A stretch of DNA of 64,000 nucleotides from Firmicutes bacterium OM04-13BH (GTDB lineage Bacteria > Bacillota > Clostridia > Lachnospirales > Lachnospiraceae): NCBI GenBank assembly GCA_003481745.1, contig QULP01000005.1, forward strand, positions 269,339 to 333,338, in the 5' to 3' direction. Below are positions 33,605 through 42,164 of the stretch, piece after piece (positions within the stretch are counted from its first letter, which is position 1; each line of letters opens with the position of its first letter). The notes beneath the pieces were generated by a model that saw only the letters and a list, made by a program, of their open reading frames with translations, had not been told where the DNA came from and ran no database searches. The position numbers were made by a program, and so were the translations under genes.

Positions 33605-34573
33605 ATGAAGATTGCAATTTTAGGTGCTGGAAGAATCGCAGTACATATGGCAGAAACACTGGCTGGAATGGATGATGTTGAGGCTTATGCAGTTGGAGCA
33701 AGAGAACTTGAGCGGGCAGAGGCTTTTGCAGAGAAATATGGATTTACAAAGGCTTATGGTTCTTATGAAGAAATGCTGGCGGATAAAGAAATTGATTTAG
33801 TCTATATTGCTACGCCACATTCCCATCATTATAAACACGCAAAAATGTGTCTGGAAGCAGGAAAAAATGTGCTGTGTGAAAAATCATTTACCGTAAATGC
33901 AAACCAGGCAAGAGCACTTTTTAAACTGGCGGAGGAAAAAAATCTGTTAATCACAGAGGCAATCTGGACCAGATACATGCCGTCAAGAAAAATAATTCAG
34001 GATATTGTGGAAAGTGGAGTGATTGGAGAGGTAACTTCTCTTACTGCAAATTTAAGCTATGCAGTTACAGAAAAAGAAAGAATCCGTAAACCGGAACTTG
34101 CAGGAGGTGCACTGCTTGATGTCGGAGTCTATCCGATTAACTTTGCAAGCATGGTGCTTGGTGAAAACCTCAAAGATGTGCAGTCGAGTGCAATTTTTGA
34201 AGGCGGCGTCGATATTCTCGAAACCATTATTATGAATTTTGAAGGAAATAAAATGGCAACGCTTCAGAGTGGTGTCAGAGAAATTTCTGATAGAATGGGA
34301 AGTATTTTTGGAACAAAAGGCTACATTCAGGTTCAAAATATCAATAATCCGGAGAAGATTACAGTATTTAACCAGAACCATGAAGAAACAGCAAGCTATT
34401 TTCCTCCAAAGCAGATTACAGGATACGAATATGAAGTCCGAGCTTGTAAAAAAGCATTGGAAGAGGGCAAAATTGAGTGTCCGGAAATGCCTCATGCTGA
34501 AACGGTAAGAATCATGGAAATTATGGATGGTTTGAGAAAAAGCTGGGGATACGAAATTCCGGAAGTGTACTAG
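33605..34573 (+). CDS. Gfo/Idh/MocA-family oxidoreductase
   Basis: 322 residues from ATG 33605 (AGAAGGGA upstream), beginning MKIAILGAGRIAVHMAETL with the GxGxxA Rossmann motif. The conserved CEKSF lysine motif and the GGALLDVGVYPINFA catalytic Asp/His-region segment are visible. These NAD(P)-dependent enzymes oxidise sugars, dihydrodiols or cyclitols; the substrate is not evident and neighbours give no pathway. A terminator follows at 34631. Confidence 0.85.
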   Translation: MKIAILGAGRIAVHMAETLAGMDDVEAYAVGARELERAEAFAEKYGFTKAYGSYEEMLADKEIDLVYIATPHSHHYKHAKMCLEAGKNVLCEKSFTVNANQARALFKLAEEKNLLITEAIWTRYMPSRKIIQDIVESGVIGEVTSLTANLSYAVTEKERIRKPELAGGALLDVGVYPINFASMVLGENLKDVQSSAIFEGGVDILETIIMNFEGNKMATLQSGVREISDRMGSIFGTKGYIQVQNINNPEKITVFNQNHEETASYFPPKQITGYEYEVRACKKALEEGKIECPEMPHAETVRIMEIMDGLRKSWGYEIPEVY

Positions 34574-34630
34574 ACTTAAATAAGTATGTTATAAAGTGAT
34601 AAAACAAATGTCCATACAGACAGCAAAGCA

Positions 34631-34663
34631 AAATCCCCGATGTTGCCGCATCGGGGATTTTTA
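34631..34663. terminator. Terminator between the oxidoreductase and ribU
   Basis: AAATCCCCGATG (34631-34642) pairs with CATCGGGGATTT (34649-34660) around TTGCCG. A/T runs on both sides let it serve the plus-strand gene and possibly the convergent ribU. Confidence 0.9.
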
Positions 34664-34709
34664 CGCTCTAGTAGAAAATGTCAAGAAAGATTTAAAAATT
34701 TTGATTCTG

Positions 34710-35336
34710 TCAGTCGCCTTTTAAGACTACACGAATTCTCTTATAGATTAAAAATACAATCAAAGAAGTCAGTGTGTATTTAAATAAGTTAAATGGGAAA
34801 ATAATCAAGGCTGCAAATGTCAGAAGATTATGAACAGAACCATGAACGGCACTTCCCATCTGAATAAATGCATCAACCGGCATTCCGAATGCTTTTCCGT
34901 AAGCCGGAAGCAGAATAAATGCATTGATAAAGCAGGCTACAACAGAGGTTAAAAGTGTTCCGGCAATCATTCCGAGAACAGCATGTTTTCTATTTTTCAT
35001 AGAACGATAAATGAAACCGGCCGGAACAACGAAAGCACATCCAAAGATAAAGTTGGCAACATCACCGACACCGGCTGTCATTGTACCCTTTGTTACCAGA
35101 TGAACTAAGATTTTCACAAGTTCCACCCAGACACCTGCAAGCGGTCCCATTGCAAAAGAACCAACTAATACCGGAACTTCAGAAAAATCCAGCTGATAAA
35201 AACTTGGTGCTAAAAAAGGAATCGGAAATTCCAGATTCATCAAAATTCCTGCGATTGCACCAAGCATCGCAATCTGTGTAATTGTTCTTGTACGACTTCT
35301 TGTCGATACATTTCTTCTTAATACCTGTTCACTCAT
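34710..35336 (-). CDS. ribU: Riboflavin ECF transporter substrate-binding subunit RibU
   Basis: 208 residues, five to six membrane helices. RibU features are the N-terminal TRTITQIAMLGAIAGILM and FPIPFLAPSFYQLDFSEVPVLVGSFAMGPLAG, with the PxFY-x-LDFS-x-P flavin-site segment. It binds riboflavin and works with the shared ECF module encoded elsewhere. Transcribed leftward behind an FMN riboswitch and terminator, so expression drops when flavin is plentiful. AGGAG precedes its start. Confidence 0.9.
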   Translation of the reverse strand: MSEQVLRRNVSTRSRTRTITQIAMLGAIAGILMNLEFPIPFLAPSFYQLDFSEVPVLVGSFAMGPLAGVWVELVKILVHLVTKGTMTAGVGDVANFIFGCAFVVPAGFIYRSMKNRKHAVLGMIAGTLLTSVVACFINAFILLPAYGKAFGMPVDAFIQMGSAVHGSVHNLLTFAALIIFPFNLFKYTLTSLIVFLIYKRIRVVLKGD

Positions 35337-35426
35337 TTTTCGTTTCTCCTTTAAAACTTATGATTTTATTAAGAGAATTCTTTGAAAATTTCTTAGTCTA
35401 TAGCATATATAACAAGTTTCCATAAA

Positions 35427-35459
35427 CTAAAAAGCCCTTGGAATTTCTTCCAGGGGCTT
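35427..35459 (-). terminator. Riboswitch-controlled terminator before ribU
   Basis: On the minus strand AAGCCCCTGG pairs with CCAAGGGCTT around an A-rich loop and runs into TTTTT. It lies between the FMN aptamer and ribU, as expected for a transcription-attenuating expression platform. Confidence 0.85.
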
Positions 35460-35480
35460 GAGCACGTATTTAAAAATTTG

Positions 35481-35598
35481 CGCGTTCTTCTCTCATCCAG
35501 ACTATACTGTCGGTTTCGGAATTTCACCGAATCAGCCGCTTGCGCGGGTCGCGGACTATACCGCCGGTAGGGAATCTCACCCTGCCCCGAAGAATTCT
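35481..35598 (-). ncRNA. FMN riboswitch (RFN element)
   Basis: Read on the minus strand, the canonical RFN blocks occur in order: CTTCGGGGCAGGGTGAGATT, CCCTACCGGCGGTATAGTCC, GCGGCTGATTCGGTGAAATT, CCGAAACCGACAGTATAGTC and TGGATGAGAGAAG. This aptamer binds FMN and lies 145 bases upstream of ribU. The gap 35337-35756 otherwise holds only its terminator and the ribosome site of pgi. Confidence 0.97.
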
Positions 35599-35756
35599 CT
35601 TTTTCTTTGTCCTCATTATACTATATATGTATTCTGGTTTCAATAGTGAATCTGTTTTTCACAGTTCGCTTGAATTTACCTTTGTTTCCGAGTATAATGA
35701 AAATAATTATAGGATGTTTTCTATTTCTATAAGTGAGAATTGAGGAGGAACTTATT

Positions 35757-37337
35757 ATGATTAAGTGGAACAATTTAAACACTCTTTCTTCATTTGAGAA
35801 TCTTTCAAAAGTAGAACGTGTAAAACTCGCAGAGGTAATGTCAGGAGAAAACGGTGCAGACCGTGTGAAAAAATACACAATTCCTATGGCAGCCGGTCTT
35901 TCTTACAATTATGCAGCAAAACAGGTAGATAATGATGTATTAGAAGCATTAACCAAGTTAGCGGAAGAAGCACAGCTTGCGGAAAAATTTGAAGCCCTCT
36001 ACAATGGAGAAGTCATCAACACAGGAGAAAAACGTTTGGTTCTTCATCACATGACACGTGGTCAGTTAGGTGAAGCAGTAGAAGCAGATGGTGTGGATAA
36101 ACGTACTTTCTATACAGAACAGCAGAAGAAAATTGCAGATTTTGCAAATAAAGTACATGCCGGTGAAATCACAAATGCAGCAGGCGAGAAATTTACAACA
36201 GTAGTTCAGATTGGTATCGGTGGAAGTGACCTTGGTCCTCGTGCAATGTATCTGGCACTGGAAAACTGGGCTAAGAAAAACAATACATTTAAGATGGAAG
36301 CAAAATTCATCAGTAATGTAGACCCGGATGATGCAGCAGCAGTTTTGAATTCTATTGATGTTGCACATTCTATTTTTGTATTGGTTTCCAAATCCGGAAC
36401 AACTCTGGAAACACTGACAAATGAATCTTTTGTAAAAGATGCTCTGAAAAATGCAGGCTTAGACGCATCCAAACACATGATTGCAGTTACAAGTGAAACT
36501 TCTCCGCTTGCTAAGAGTGATGATTATCTTGCAGCATTTTTCATGGATGACTACATTGGCGGTCGTTTCTCCTCTACATCAGCAGTAGGTGGTGCAGTTT
36601 TATCTCTGGCATTTGGTCCGGAAGTATTTGCACAGTTCTTACAGGGTGCAGCAGAAGAAGATAAACTTGCAATGAATAAAAACGTCTTAGAGAACCCGGA
36701 AATGCTTGATGCATTAATCGGTGTCTACGAACGTAACGTATTAGGATATCCGAGTACAGCCGTTCTGCCATACTCTCAGGCACTGAGCCGTTTCCCTGCA
36801 CATCTTCAGCAGTTAGATATGGAATCCAACGGTAAATCTGTAAACCGTTTTGGTGAAGCAGTAGATTATCCAACCGGTCCGGTTATTTTTGGTGAACCAG
36901 GAACAAACGGACAGCATTCTTTCTACCAGTTACTGCATCAGGGAACAGATATTGTACCGCTTCAGTTTGTTGGTTTTAAAAACAGTCAGATTGGTACAGA
37001 TGTTGTCATTCAGGACAGCACAAGCCAGCAGAAGCTCTGCGCAAACGTAGCAGCACAGATTGTAGCTTTTGCATGCGGAAAAGCAGATGAAAATAAAAAC
37101 AAAAACTTTGAAGGTGGACGTCCATCCAGCATTATTATCGGAGAAGAACTGACACCGGAAGCACTTGGTGCACTCCTCGCTCACTTTGAAAATAAGATTA
37201 TGTTCCAGGGATTCGTATGGAATGTAAACAGCTTTGACCAGGAAGGTGTACAGCTTGGTAAAGTTCTTGCAAAACGTGTCCTTGCACATGAAACAGATGG
37301 CGCATTGAAGGTATTCAGTGATTTATTAAACATCTAA
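35757..37337 (+). CDS. pgi: Glucose-6-phosphate isomerase
   Basis: 526 residues from ATG 35757 with GAGGAGG upstream; an earlier in-frame start (35733) overlaps this site. Signature segments include IGIGGSDLGPRAMYLAL, VLVSKSGTTLETLTNE, GGRFSSTSAVGG and the catalytic-His region GTNGQHSFYQLLHQGT. It interconverts glucose-6-phosphate and fructose-6-phosphate. It appears to be transcribed alone, with a terminator at 37364. Confidence 0.95.
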   Translation: MIKWNNLNTLSSFENLSKVERVKLAEVMSGENGADRVKKYTIPMAAGLSYNYAAKQVDNDVLEALTKLAEEAQLAEKFEALYNGEVINTGEKRLVLHHMTRGQLGEAVEADGVDKRTFYTEQQKKIADFANKVHAGEITNAAGEKFTTVVQIGIGGSDLGPRAMYLALENWAKKNNTFKMEAKFISNVDPDDAAAVLNSIDVAHSIFVLVSKSGTTLETLTNESFVKDALKNAGLDASKHMIAVTSETSPLAKSDDYLAAFFMDDYIGGRFSSTSAVGGAVLSLAFGPEVFAQFLQGAAEEDKLAMNKNVLENPEMLDALIGVYERNVLGYPSTAVLPYSQALSRFPAHLQQLDMESNGKSVNRFGEAVDYPTGPVIFGEPGTNGQHSFYQLLHQGTDIVPLQFVGFKNSQIGTDVVIQDSTSQQKLCANVAAQIVAFACGKADENKNKNFEGGRPSSIIIGEELTPEALGALLAHFENKIMFQGFVWNVNSFDQEGVQLGKVLAKRVLAHETDGALKVFSDLLNI

Positions 37338-37363
37338 TTCTTTAATTTTAAATTTTTAAGAGA

Positions 37364-37406
37364 AAGTCTGTCTGTATAGAAAAATCTTGCGGACAGGCTT
37401 TTTTTA
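37364..37406 (+). terminator. Terminator after pgi
   Basis: AAGTCTGTC (37364-37372) pairs with GACAGGCTT (37392-37400), allowing one G-T pair, followed by a T tract to about 37405. Confidence 0.8.
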
Positions 37407-37410
37407 GGAT

Positions 37411-37466
37411 AAATGTAAACTTATAAAAATAAAACGGTTGACATTTAATTCTTTTATGGATATACT
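37411..37466 (+). promoter_or_regulatory. bioB promoter with BirA-type operator
   Basis: The promoter is TTGACA (37438-37443), a 17-base spacer, then TATACT (37461-37466). Over it lies an inverted repeat: AAATGTAAAC (37411-37420), 16 bases, GTTGACATTT (37437-37446), with one mismatch between arms. This resembles the Gram-positive BirA site (TTGTWAACC-N14-16-GGTTWACAA), so biotin-loaded BirA would block the -35 box. Confidence 0.75.
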
Positions 37467-37511
37467 AAATTTTATACGCAAAAACATCGAAAAATGAGAG
37501 GAAAGTATATT

Positions 37512-38510
37512 ATGTCAGAATTATCCATCACATCACGTTTAGAAAACTGGGACGAGAGCAGACCGCTGACTCGTGAGGAAGCTGTTGAAATTTTAAATCT
37601 TCCGGAAGAGGAAATGCCAAAACTTCTGGATTGTGCTTACGCACTTCGTACGAAATATAAAGGGAAAAAAGTCAGTGTACAGCTATTAACAAATGTGCGC
37701 AGTGGAAACTGTTCCCAGAACTGTGCGTATTGTGCACAGTCTCGTGATTCCGAAGCTCCGATTGAAAAGTATCGCAGAGTTTCCGATGAAAAATTATACG
37801 GAGATAATGATTTGGTGGATGAAAAACATCTGGCAAGACATTGTATTGGCTTAAGTGGAATTGGTTTCTCCGATGAAGAAATTGAAGATTTGGCAGACCG
37901 TATCCGTGAAATGAAGAAAAAGGAAACACAGATTTGCTGTTCCATCGGATTTTTAACAGAGAAACAGGCAAAAATGTTAAAAGAAGCCGGACTGGACCGC
38001 ATCAATCATAATTTAAACAGCAGTCGTTCTTTCTATCCGGAAATCTGCACCACTCATACTTATGAACAGCGTGTAAACAATATTAAAATGCTTCAGGGCT
38101 TAGGTTTTGAAATCTGTAGTGGCGGAATTATTGGAATGGGCGAAAGCAAAGAAGATGTAGTAGATATGCTGATGGATTTAAGAGAAATCAATCCGGAATC
38201 CGTACCGATTAATTTTTTACTTCCAATTCCGGGAACAAGACTGGCAGACAGAGATATTTCAGAATTAACACCAGAGTATTGCCTGAAGGTGCTTTGTCTT
38301 GCAAGACTGATGATTTCAAAATCAGATATTCGATGTGCAGCGGGACGTGAAGTTTATTTCAAAGGAATTGAGCCGACTTTATTTAAAGTAGTGGATTCTA
38401 TCTTTGCTTCCGGATATCTGACCGCAGGCGGACAGGGAATCGATGCGACAATGAAAATGATAGAAGAAGCCGGATTTATCGGAGAAATTGAATCGACAGA
38501 TGAAGAATAA
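37512..38510 (+). CDS. bioB: Biotin synthase
   Basis: 332 residues from ATG 37512 after AGAGGAAAG. It is a radical-SAM enzyme with the CxxxCxxC cluster motif inside GNCSQNCAYCAQS and the BioB segments HNLNSSRSFYPEICTTHTYEQR, split as HNLNSSRSFYPE and TTHTYEQR, NFLLPIPGT and a late CAAGRE. It inserts sulfur into dethiobiotin. No other bio genes adjoin, so it may use dethiobiotin scavenged from the environment. A BirA-type operator covers its promoter. Confidence 0.95.
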   Translation: MSELSITSRLENWDESRPLTREEAVEILNLPEEEMPKLLDCAYALRTKYKGKKVSVQLLTNVRSGNCSQNCAYCAQSRDSEAPIEKYRRVSDEKLYGDNDLVDEKHLARHCIGLSGIGFSDEEIEDLADRIREMKKKETQICCSIGFLTEKQAKMLKEAGLDRINHNLNSSRSFYPEICTTHTYEQRVNNIKMLQGLGFEICSGGIIGMGESKEDVVDMLMDLREINPESVPINFLLPIPGTRLADRDISELTPEYCLKVLCLARLMISKSDIRCAAGREVYFKGIEPTLFKVVDSIFASGYLTAGGQGIDATMKMIEEAGFIGEIESTDEE

Positions 38511-38542
38511 TAGAGAATCATAAAGCCAATAAAGAAATAAGG

Positions 38543-38587
38543 GAAAAGACAAAGAAGCTGAAAAAATCGTTTCTTTGTCTTTTTTTG
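38543..38587 (+). terminator. Terminator after bioB
   Basis: AAAAGACAAAGAA (38544-38556) pairs with TTCTTTGTCTTTT (38571-38583), followed by further T residues. Confidence 0.85.
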
Positions 38588-38643
38588 TGCTATAATCAAA
38601 AAAATAAAAAATAAAAAAACTTACAGGAAGGACGAAAATCATT

Positions 38644-38832
38644 ATGAAAGAAAAACAAACCGGCAGTTGTGAAAGCTGTACCTATTATATTTACGATGAT
38701 GAATATGAAAGTTATCTTTGTGATGTCAGCATGGACGAAGATGAGTATATGAGACTGGTTTCCGATACGCATTATCAGTGTCCGTATTACCGAAATGGAA
38801 ATGAATATGCAGTAGTAAGAAAACAGATGTAA
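38644..38832 (+). CDS. Small Cys-rich protein (DUF6472-like)
   Basis: 62 residues, beginning MKEKQTGSCESCTYYIYDD, with CxxC, a later Cys in YLCDV and a final CPYY, suggesting one bound metal. Small acidic, Tyr-rich proteins of this pattern are widespread in Lachnospiraceae. CAGGAAGG precedes ATG 38644. It lies 70 bases before a MATE gene, probably co-transcribed by chance. Function unknown. Confidence 0.75.
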   Translation: MKEKQTGSCESCTYYIYDDEYESYLCDVSMDEDEYMRLVSDTHYQCPYYRNGNEYAVVRKQM

Positions 38833-38902
38833 AGAACAGTAGTAACAATATAGAAGCAGAAAAAAGCGAATAGTAATCACGTTAGAAAAAGAGGAGAGAG
38901 CG

Positions 38903-40225
38903 ATGACAAAAGATTTGACGACAGGAAAAATTATGCCGATACTGGTAAAATTTACGGTGCCGCTTGTCCTTGGGAATTTATTTCAGCTGACCTACAATGC
39001 AGTTGACAGTATTATAGTGGGACATTTTGTCGGAAAAGAAGCACTTGCGGCAGTCGGAATCTGCAATCCTGTCAGTACACTGATGATTTTATTTTTAAAT
39101 GGACTTTGTATGGGTGCAAGTATTTTGATGGGGATTCAATATGGGGCAAGGGATTATAAAACTTTGCACCGCCAGATTAGTACAACAATGCTTTCAGGTG
39201 TTGTATTTTCTGTATTTTTAACACTTATTTGTGTCATTTTTGCGGTGCCGATTTTGCAGTTACTGCAGGTAGACCCATCGATTCTGGAAATGACAAAAGA
39301 ATATTTGAGAATTATTTTCTGGGGACTGGTATTTACTTTTTTATACAATTTTTTTTCAAGCACCCTTCGAGCACTGGGAGACAGCAGTTCTCCGTTGTAT
39401 TTTCTGATTATCAGTGCAGTTTTAAATGTATTTGGCGATTTGTTTTTTGTCGTGGTATTAAAGGCTGGATGCAATGGCTGTGCGGTTTCGACGGTATTAA
39501 GTGAAGCATTGTGCTGTTTATTCTGTGTGATTTATATTCAGAAAAAAGTGCCGATTTTGCGATTGGGAAAGAAATGGCTGGTGTTTGATGCAAGTCTTTT
39601 AAAGCGAACGATTGCTTATGGATGGGCATCGGCAATGCAGCAGGCGACGGTACAGCTTGGAAAGATTGGGATTCAGGCGATTGTCAATACGATGGGAGTT
39701 TCCGTTGCGGCGGCATTTGCGGTGGTAAACAGAATTGATGATTTTGCATATACACCGGAACAAAATATCGCACATGCGATGACGGCACTGATGGCGCAGA
39801 ACAAAGGGGCAGGAAAGAAAGACCGTATGCGGGAAGGATTCCGTTGTGGATTTATATTGGAAGTGATTTATGGAATCTTGGTTCTGATTATCTGCTATGT
39901 GTTTGCAAGACCGCTTATGATGCTGTTTGTAAAAGATGAAGAGGTAATCGGTCACGGTGTGATTTATTTACAGTTGATTTCACTTATGTATATACTTCCG
40001 GGAATTACGAATGCACTTCAGGGATTTTTCCGTGGAATTGGAGATTTGAAAGTTACCTTAATCAGCAGTTTTACAAATATGGGAGTGCGTGTACTTGCAG
40101 CCGCTCCGATGGTTTTTTTATGGGGATTTGGAATAGAAGCACTTCCGTATTCTTATCTGGCAGGATGGATTGGAATGTTACTTGTGGAAGCACCGCTGTT
40201 AATTAAGATTTACAGGAAGAAATAA
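38903..40225 (+). CDS. MATE-family efflux transporter (first of three)
   Basis: 440 residues, 12 membrane helices. It begins MTKDLTTGKIMPILVKFTVP, the typical MATE opening, with NAVDSIIVGHFVGKEALAAVG in the first helices and a matching FAVVNRIDDF segment in the second half. It belongs to the MepA/NorM-like branch and probably exports cationic compounds in exchange for Na+ or H+. GAGGAGAG precedes the start. It is not closely similar to the MATE proteins at 44898 and 62450. Confidence 0.85.
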   Translation: MTKDLTTGKIMPILVKFTVPLVLGNLFQLTYNAVDSIIVGHFVGKEALAAVGICNPVSTLMILFLNGLCMGASILMGIQYGARDYKTLHRQISTTMLSGVVFSVFLTLICVIFAVPILQLLQVDPSILEMTKEYLRIIFWGLVFTFLYNFFSSTLRALGDSSSPLYFLIISAVLNVFGDLFFVVVLKAGCNGCAVSTVLSEALCCLFCVIYIQKKVPILRLGKKWLVFDASLLKRTIAYGWASAMQQATVQLGKIGIQAIVNTMGVSVAAAFAVVNRIDDFAYTPEQNIAHAMTALMAQNKGAGKKDRMREGFRCGFILEVIYGILVLIICYVFARPLMMLFVKDEEVIGHGVIYLQLISLMYILPGITNALQGFFRGIGDLKVTLISSFTNMGVRVLAAAPMVFLWGFGIEALPYSYLAGWIGMLLVEAPLLIKIYRKK

Positions 40226-40276
40226 GGCACAAGCTGAATAGAATAATAAAAAAGAAAAATAAGAAAGCAGAAATCT

Positions 40277-40930
40277 ATGAAATTAGAGCTTTTGCACATT
40301 TCAAAACAATATGGCAAAAAAACAGCAGTGGAGGATATGTCTCTTGTTTTGACAAACGGCGTGTGGAGAATTTCCGGAAATTCTAAATGTGGAAAAACAA
40401 CTCTGCTTCGTCTGATTACAGGAAGCGTGAAGCCGACAGAGGGAAAACTCTTTTATAACGAAAGAAATATTTTTGAAGATTATTCACAATACAAAGCAGT
40501 GCTTGGTTATCTGCCGCAGCATTTTAAACCGGACCATTTATTTACGGTAAAGGAATATCTGAATTATATTTCAGCTTATAAAGGCTTATCGAAGAAACAG
40601 ACAAAAAGAAGAACTGCAGAGGCACTTGGAGCACTTCGTTTGTGGGAAGTGCGGGACAAAAAAATAGCGAGACTTTCAAGAGGAATGAGACAGAGAGTCG
40701 GAATGGCACAGGCAGTTTTAAATAAGCCGAAGGTTTTAGTTTTAGACGAACCTTCGGCTTATTTAGATGAAAGAGAAGAAAATCTGTTTTATGAGCTGGC
40801 AGGAGAATTTTTTCAAAACCGCATTGTGATTATTACAGAGAGAAGCAGTTTGGATGAGACGAGAAGCAGATGCGAGGAAGTAGCGGACTGGAATCTGACG
40901 ATGAAAAACGGGAAAGTGGGGAGTATTTAG
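40277..40930 (+). CDS. ABC transporter ATP-binding protein
   Basis: 217 residues, a single nucleotide-binding domain with a Walker A of unusual wording (SGNSKCGKTT rather than GPNGAGKTT), a Q-loop region (LGYLPQHF), signature LSRGMRQR and Walker B VLVLDEPSAYLDE. The D-loop reads AYLD rather than GLD. It belongs to the drug/bacteriocin export branch. Only the small membrane protein one base downstream can be its partner. Confidence 0.8.
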   Translation: MKLELLHISKQYGKKTAVEDMSLVLTNGVWRISGNSKCGKTTLLRLITGSVKPTEGKLFYNERNIFEDYSQYKAVLGYLPQHFKPDHLFTVKEYLNYISAYKGLSKKQTKRRTAEALGALRLWEVRDKKIARLSRGMRQRVGMAQAVLNKPKVLVLDEPSAYLDEREENLFYELAGEFFQNRIVIITERSSLDETRSRCEEVADWNLTMKNGKVGSI

Positions 40931-40931
40931 A

Positions 40932-41246
40932 ATGAACTCAATAAGTGCGAAATTAAAATCGGAAATAAAACGAACATTGTATACAAAATGGATTTGGTTT
41001 GCAGGATTTTTGGCATGTCTACTTGGAAAGATAACCCAGATGGCAGGACAGGGCAGCATTACATGGAGGTGTATTTTTATTGCTTCGGCAATTTTAATCA
41101 GTGAAGTTTTTTGGCTGTTTGAGCTGAAAAGCCCGAAAGATGAGGCAGTACTCTGCACGAAATACGGAAACCGGTGGATGCATCAAAAAAGAGCAGTGAT
41201 TCTGTGGGTGCTCGTGTTATTGATTTTATTAATTTTCGGTTTATAA
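40932..41246 (+). CDS. Small membrane protein, possible partner of the ABC ATPase
   Basis: 104 residues with about three hydrophobic segments (WIWFAGFLACLLG, CIFIASAILISEVFWL, RAVILWVLVLLILLIFGL). The start is one base after the ATPase stop, implying coupled translation. It is too short for a normal ABC-2 permease; it may be a truncated permease or a distinct small subunit. Confidence 0.6.
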   Translation: MNSISAKLKSEIKRTLYTKWIWFAGFLACLLGKITQMAGQGSITWRCIFIASAILISEVFWLFELKSPKDEAVLCTKYGNRWMHQKRAVILWVLVLLILLIFGL

Positions 41247-41263
41247 TTTTGTCAGAATAAAAC

Positions 41264-41297
41264 AAAGAGACATTCGATTTTTTCGGATGTCTCTTTT
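41264..41297. terminator. Bidirectional terminator between the ABC unit and thrH
   Basis: AAAGAGACATTCGA (41264-41277) pairs with TTCGGATGTCTCTTT (41282-41296). A and T runs flank it on both strands, so it can end both convergent transcripts. Confidence 0.85.
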
Positions 41298-41315
41298 ACA
41301 TATCAACTGCTTTAC

Positions 41316-41918
41316 TTAACCAATCACTTTTTTGATTGCATCAAGCAGTTCGTCATAAGTTTCATAAGCCGGAATTTCCGGATATTCTGCTTTGATTGCT
41401 TCTGTACTTTTAAATAAAAATCCTGCTTTACTTGCCTGAATCATACCAAGGTCATTATGGCTGTCACCGCTTGCGATTGTGTCATAACCAATGGACTGTA
41501 ATGCTTTTACAGTAGTATATTTGGATTTTTCACAGCGCATTTTAAAGTCTGTGATTTCTCCATTTTCTGCGACAACGAGAGAGTTACAGAAGATGGTCGG
41601 ATAGCCGAGTTTTTTCATTAAAGGTCCGGCAAACTGGGAGAAGGTATCGCTGATAATGATAACCTGAGTCATTTCTCTTAACTTGTCCAAAAATTCCTTT
41701 GCACCGGGAATCGGGTCAATCTTTGCGATGGTTTCCTGAATCTCTTTTAATCCAAGGTTGTGTTCTTTTAAAATGTTTAAGCGGTATTTCATCAGCTTAT
41801 CATAATCCGGCTCGTCTCTGGTAGTTTTTTTGAGTTCCGGAATACCGGTTTCCTCTGCAAATGCAATCCAGATTTCCGGTACGAGTACGCCCTCTAAGTC
41901 TAAGCAAACGATTTCCAT
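41316..41918 (-). CDS. thrH: ThrH: phosphoserine phosphatase / homoserine phosphotransferase
   Basis: 200 residues from the internal Met (MEIVCLDLEGVLVPEIWIAF), supported by GGAGG just upstream; a longer start (41954) lacks support. It is a HAD-family hydrolase with motif I DLEGVLVPE characteristic of ThrH, motif II IISDTF and motif IV ASGDSHNDLGM. ThrH dephosphorylates phosphoserine and can transfer the phosphate to homoserine, linking serine and threonine synthesis. Transcribed leftward, alone. Confidence 0.85.
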   Translation of the reverse strand: MEIVCLDLEGVLVPEIWIAFAEETGIPELKKTTRDEPDYDKLMKYRLNILKEHNLGLKEIQETIAKIDPIPGAKEFLDKLREMTQVIIISDTFSQFAGPLMKKLGYPTIFCNSLVVAENGEITDFKMRCEKSKYTTVKALQSIGYDTIASGDSHNDLGMIQASKAGFLFKSTEAIKAEYPEIPAYETYDELLDAIKKVIG

Positions 41919-42021
41919 TTTTTCCTCCATTCTAAAGCAGGTTGATAGGTCCATTCTATCGAACTCTGCTTTTGCTTAAGTATTTATCTACTATTATCAA
42001 AACCTATTATATTAGAAAACG

Positions 42022-42078
42022 AAAAAAAACGCCACTGAAAATTTTACGTTTTAATGCGATAAAATTTTCAATGACGCT
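42022..42078 (-). terminator. Terminator of the GH5 gene (minus strand)
   Basis: On the minus strand GCGTCATTGAAAATTTTA pairs with TAAAATTTTCAGTGGC across about 13 bases and runs into GTTTTTTTTC. Confidence 0.85.
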
Positions 42079-42164
42079 TAAAAATCATTTTAGAATCAAA
42101 TACAGGATTCAATTAATCTTAAAATAAATGATTGAATTGTACTTAAATAGTGGTAGGTGATTTT

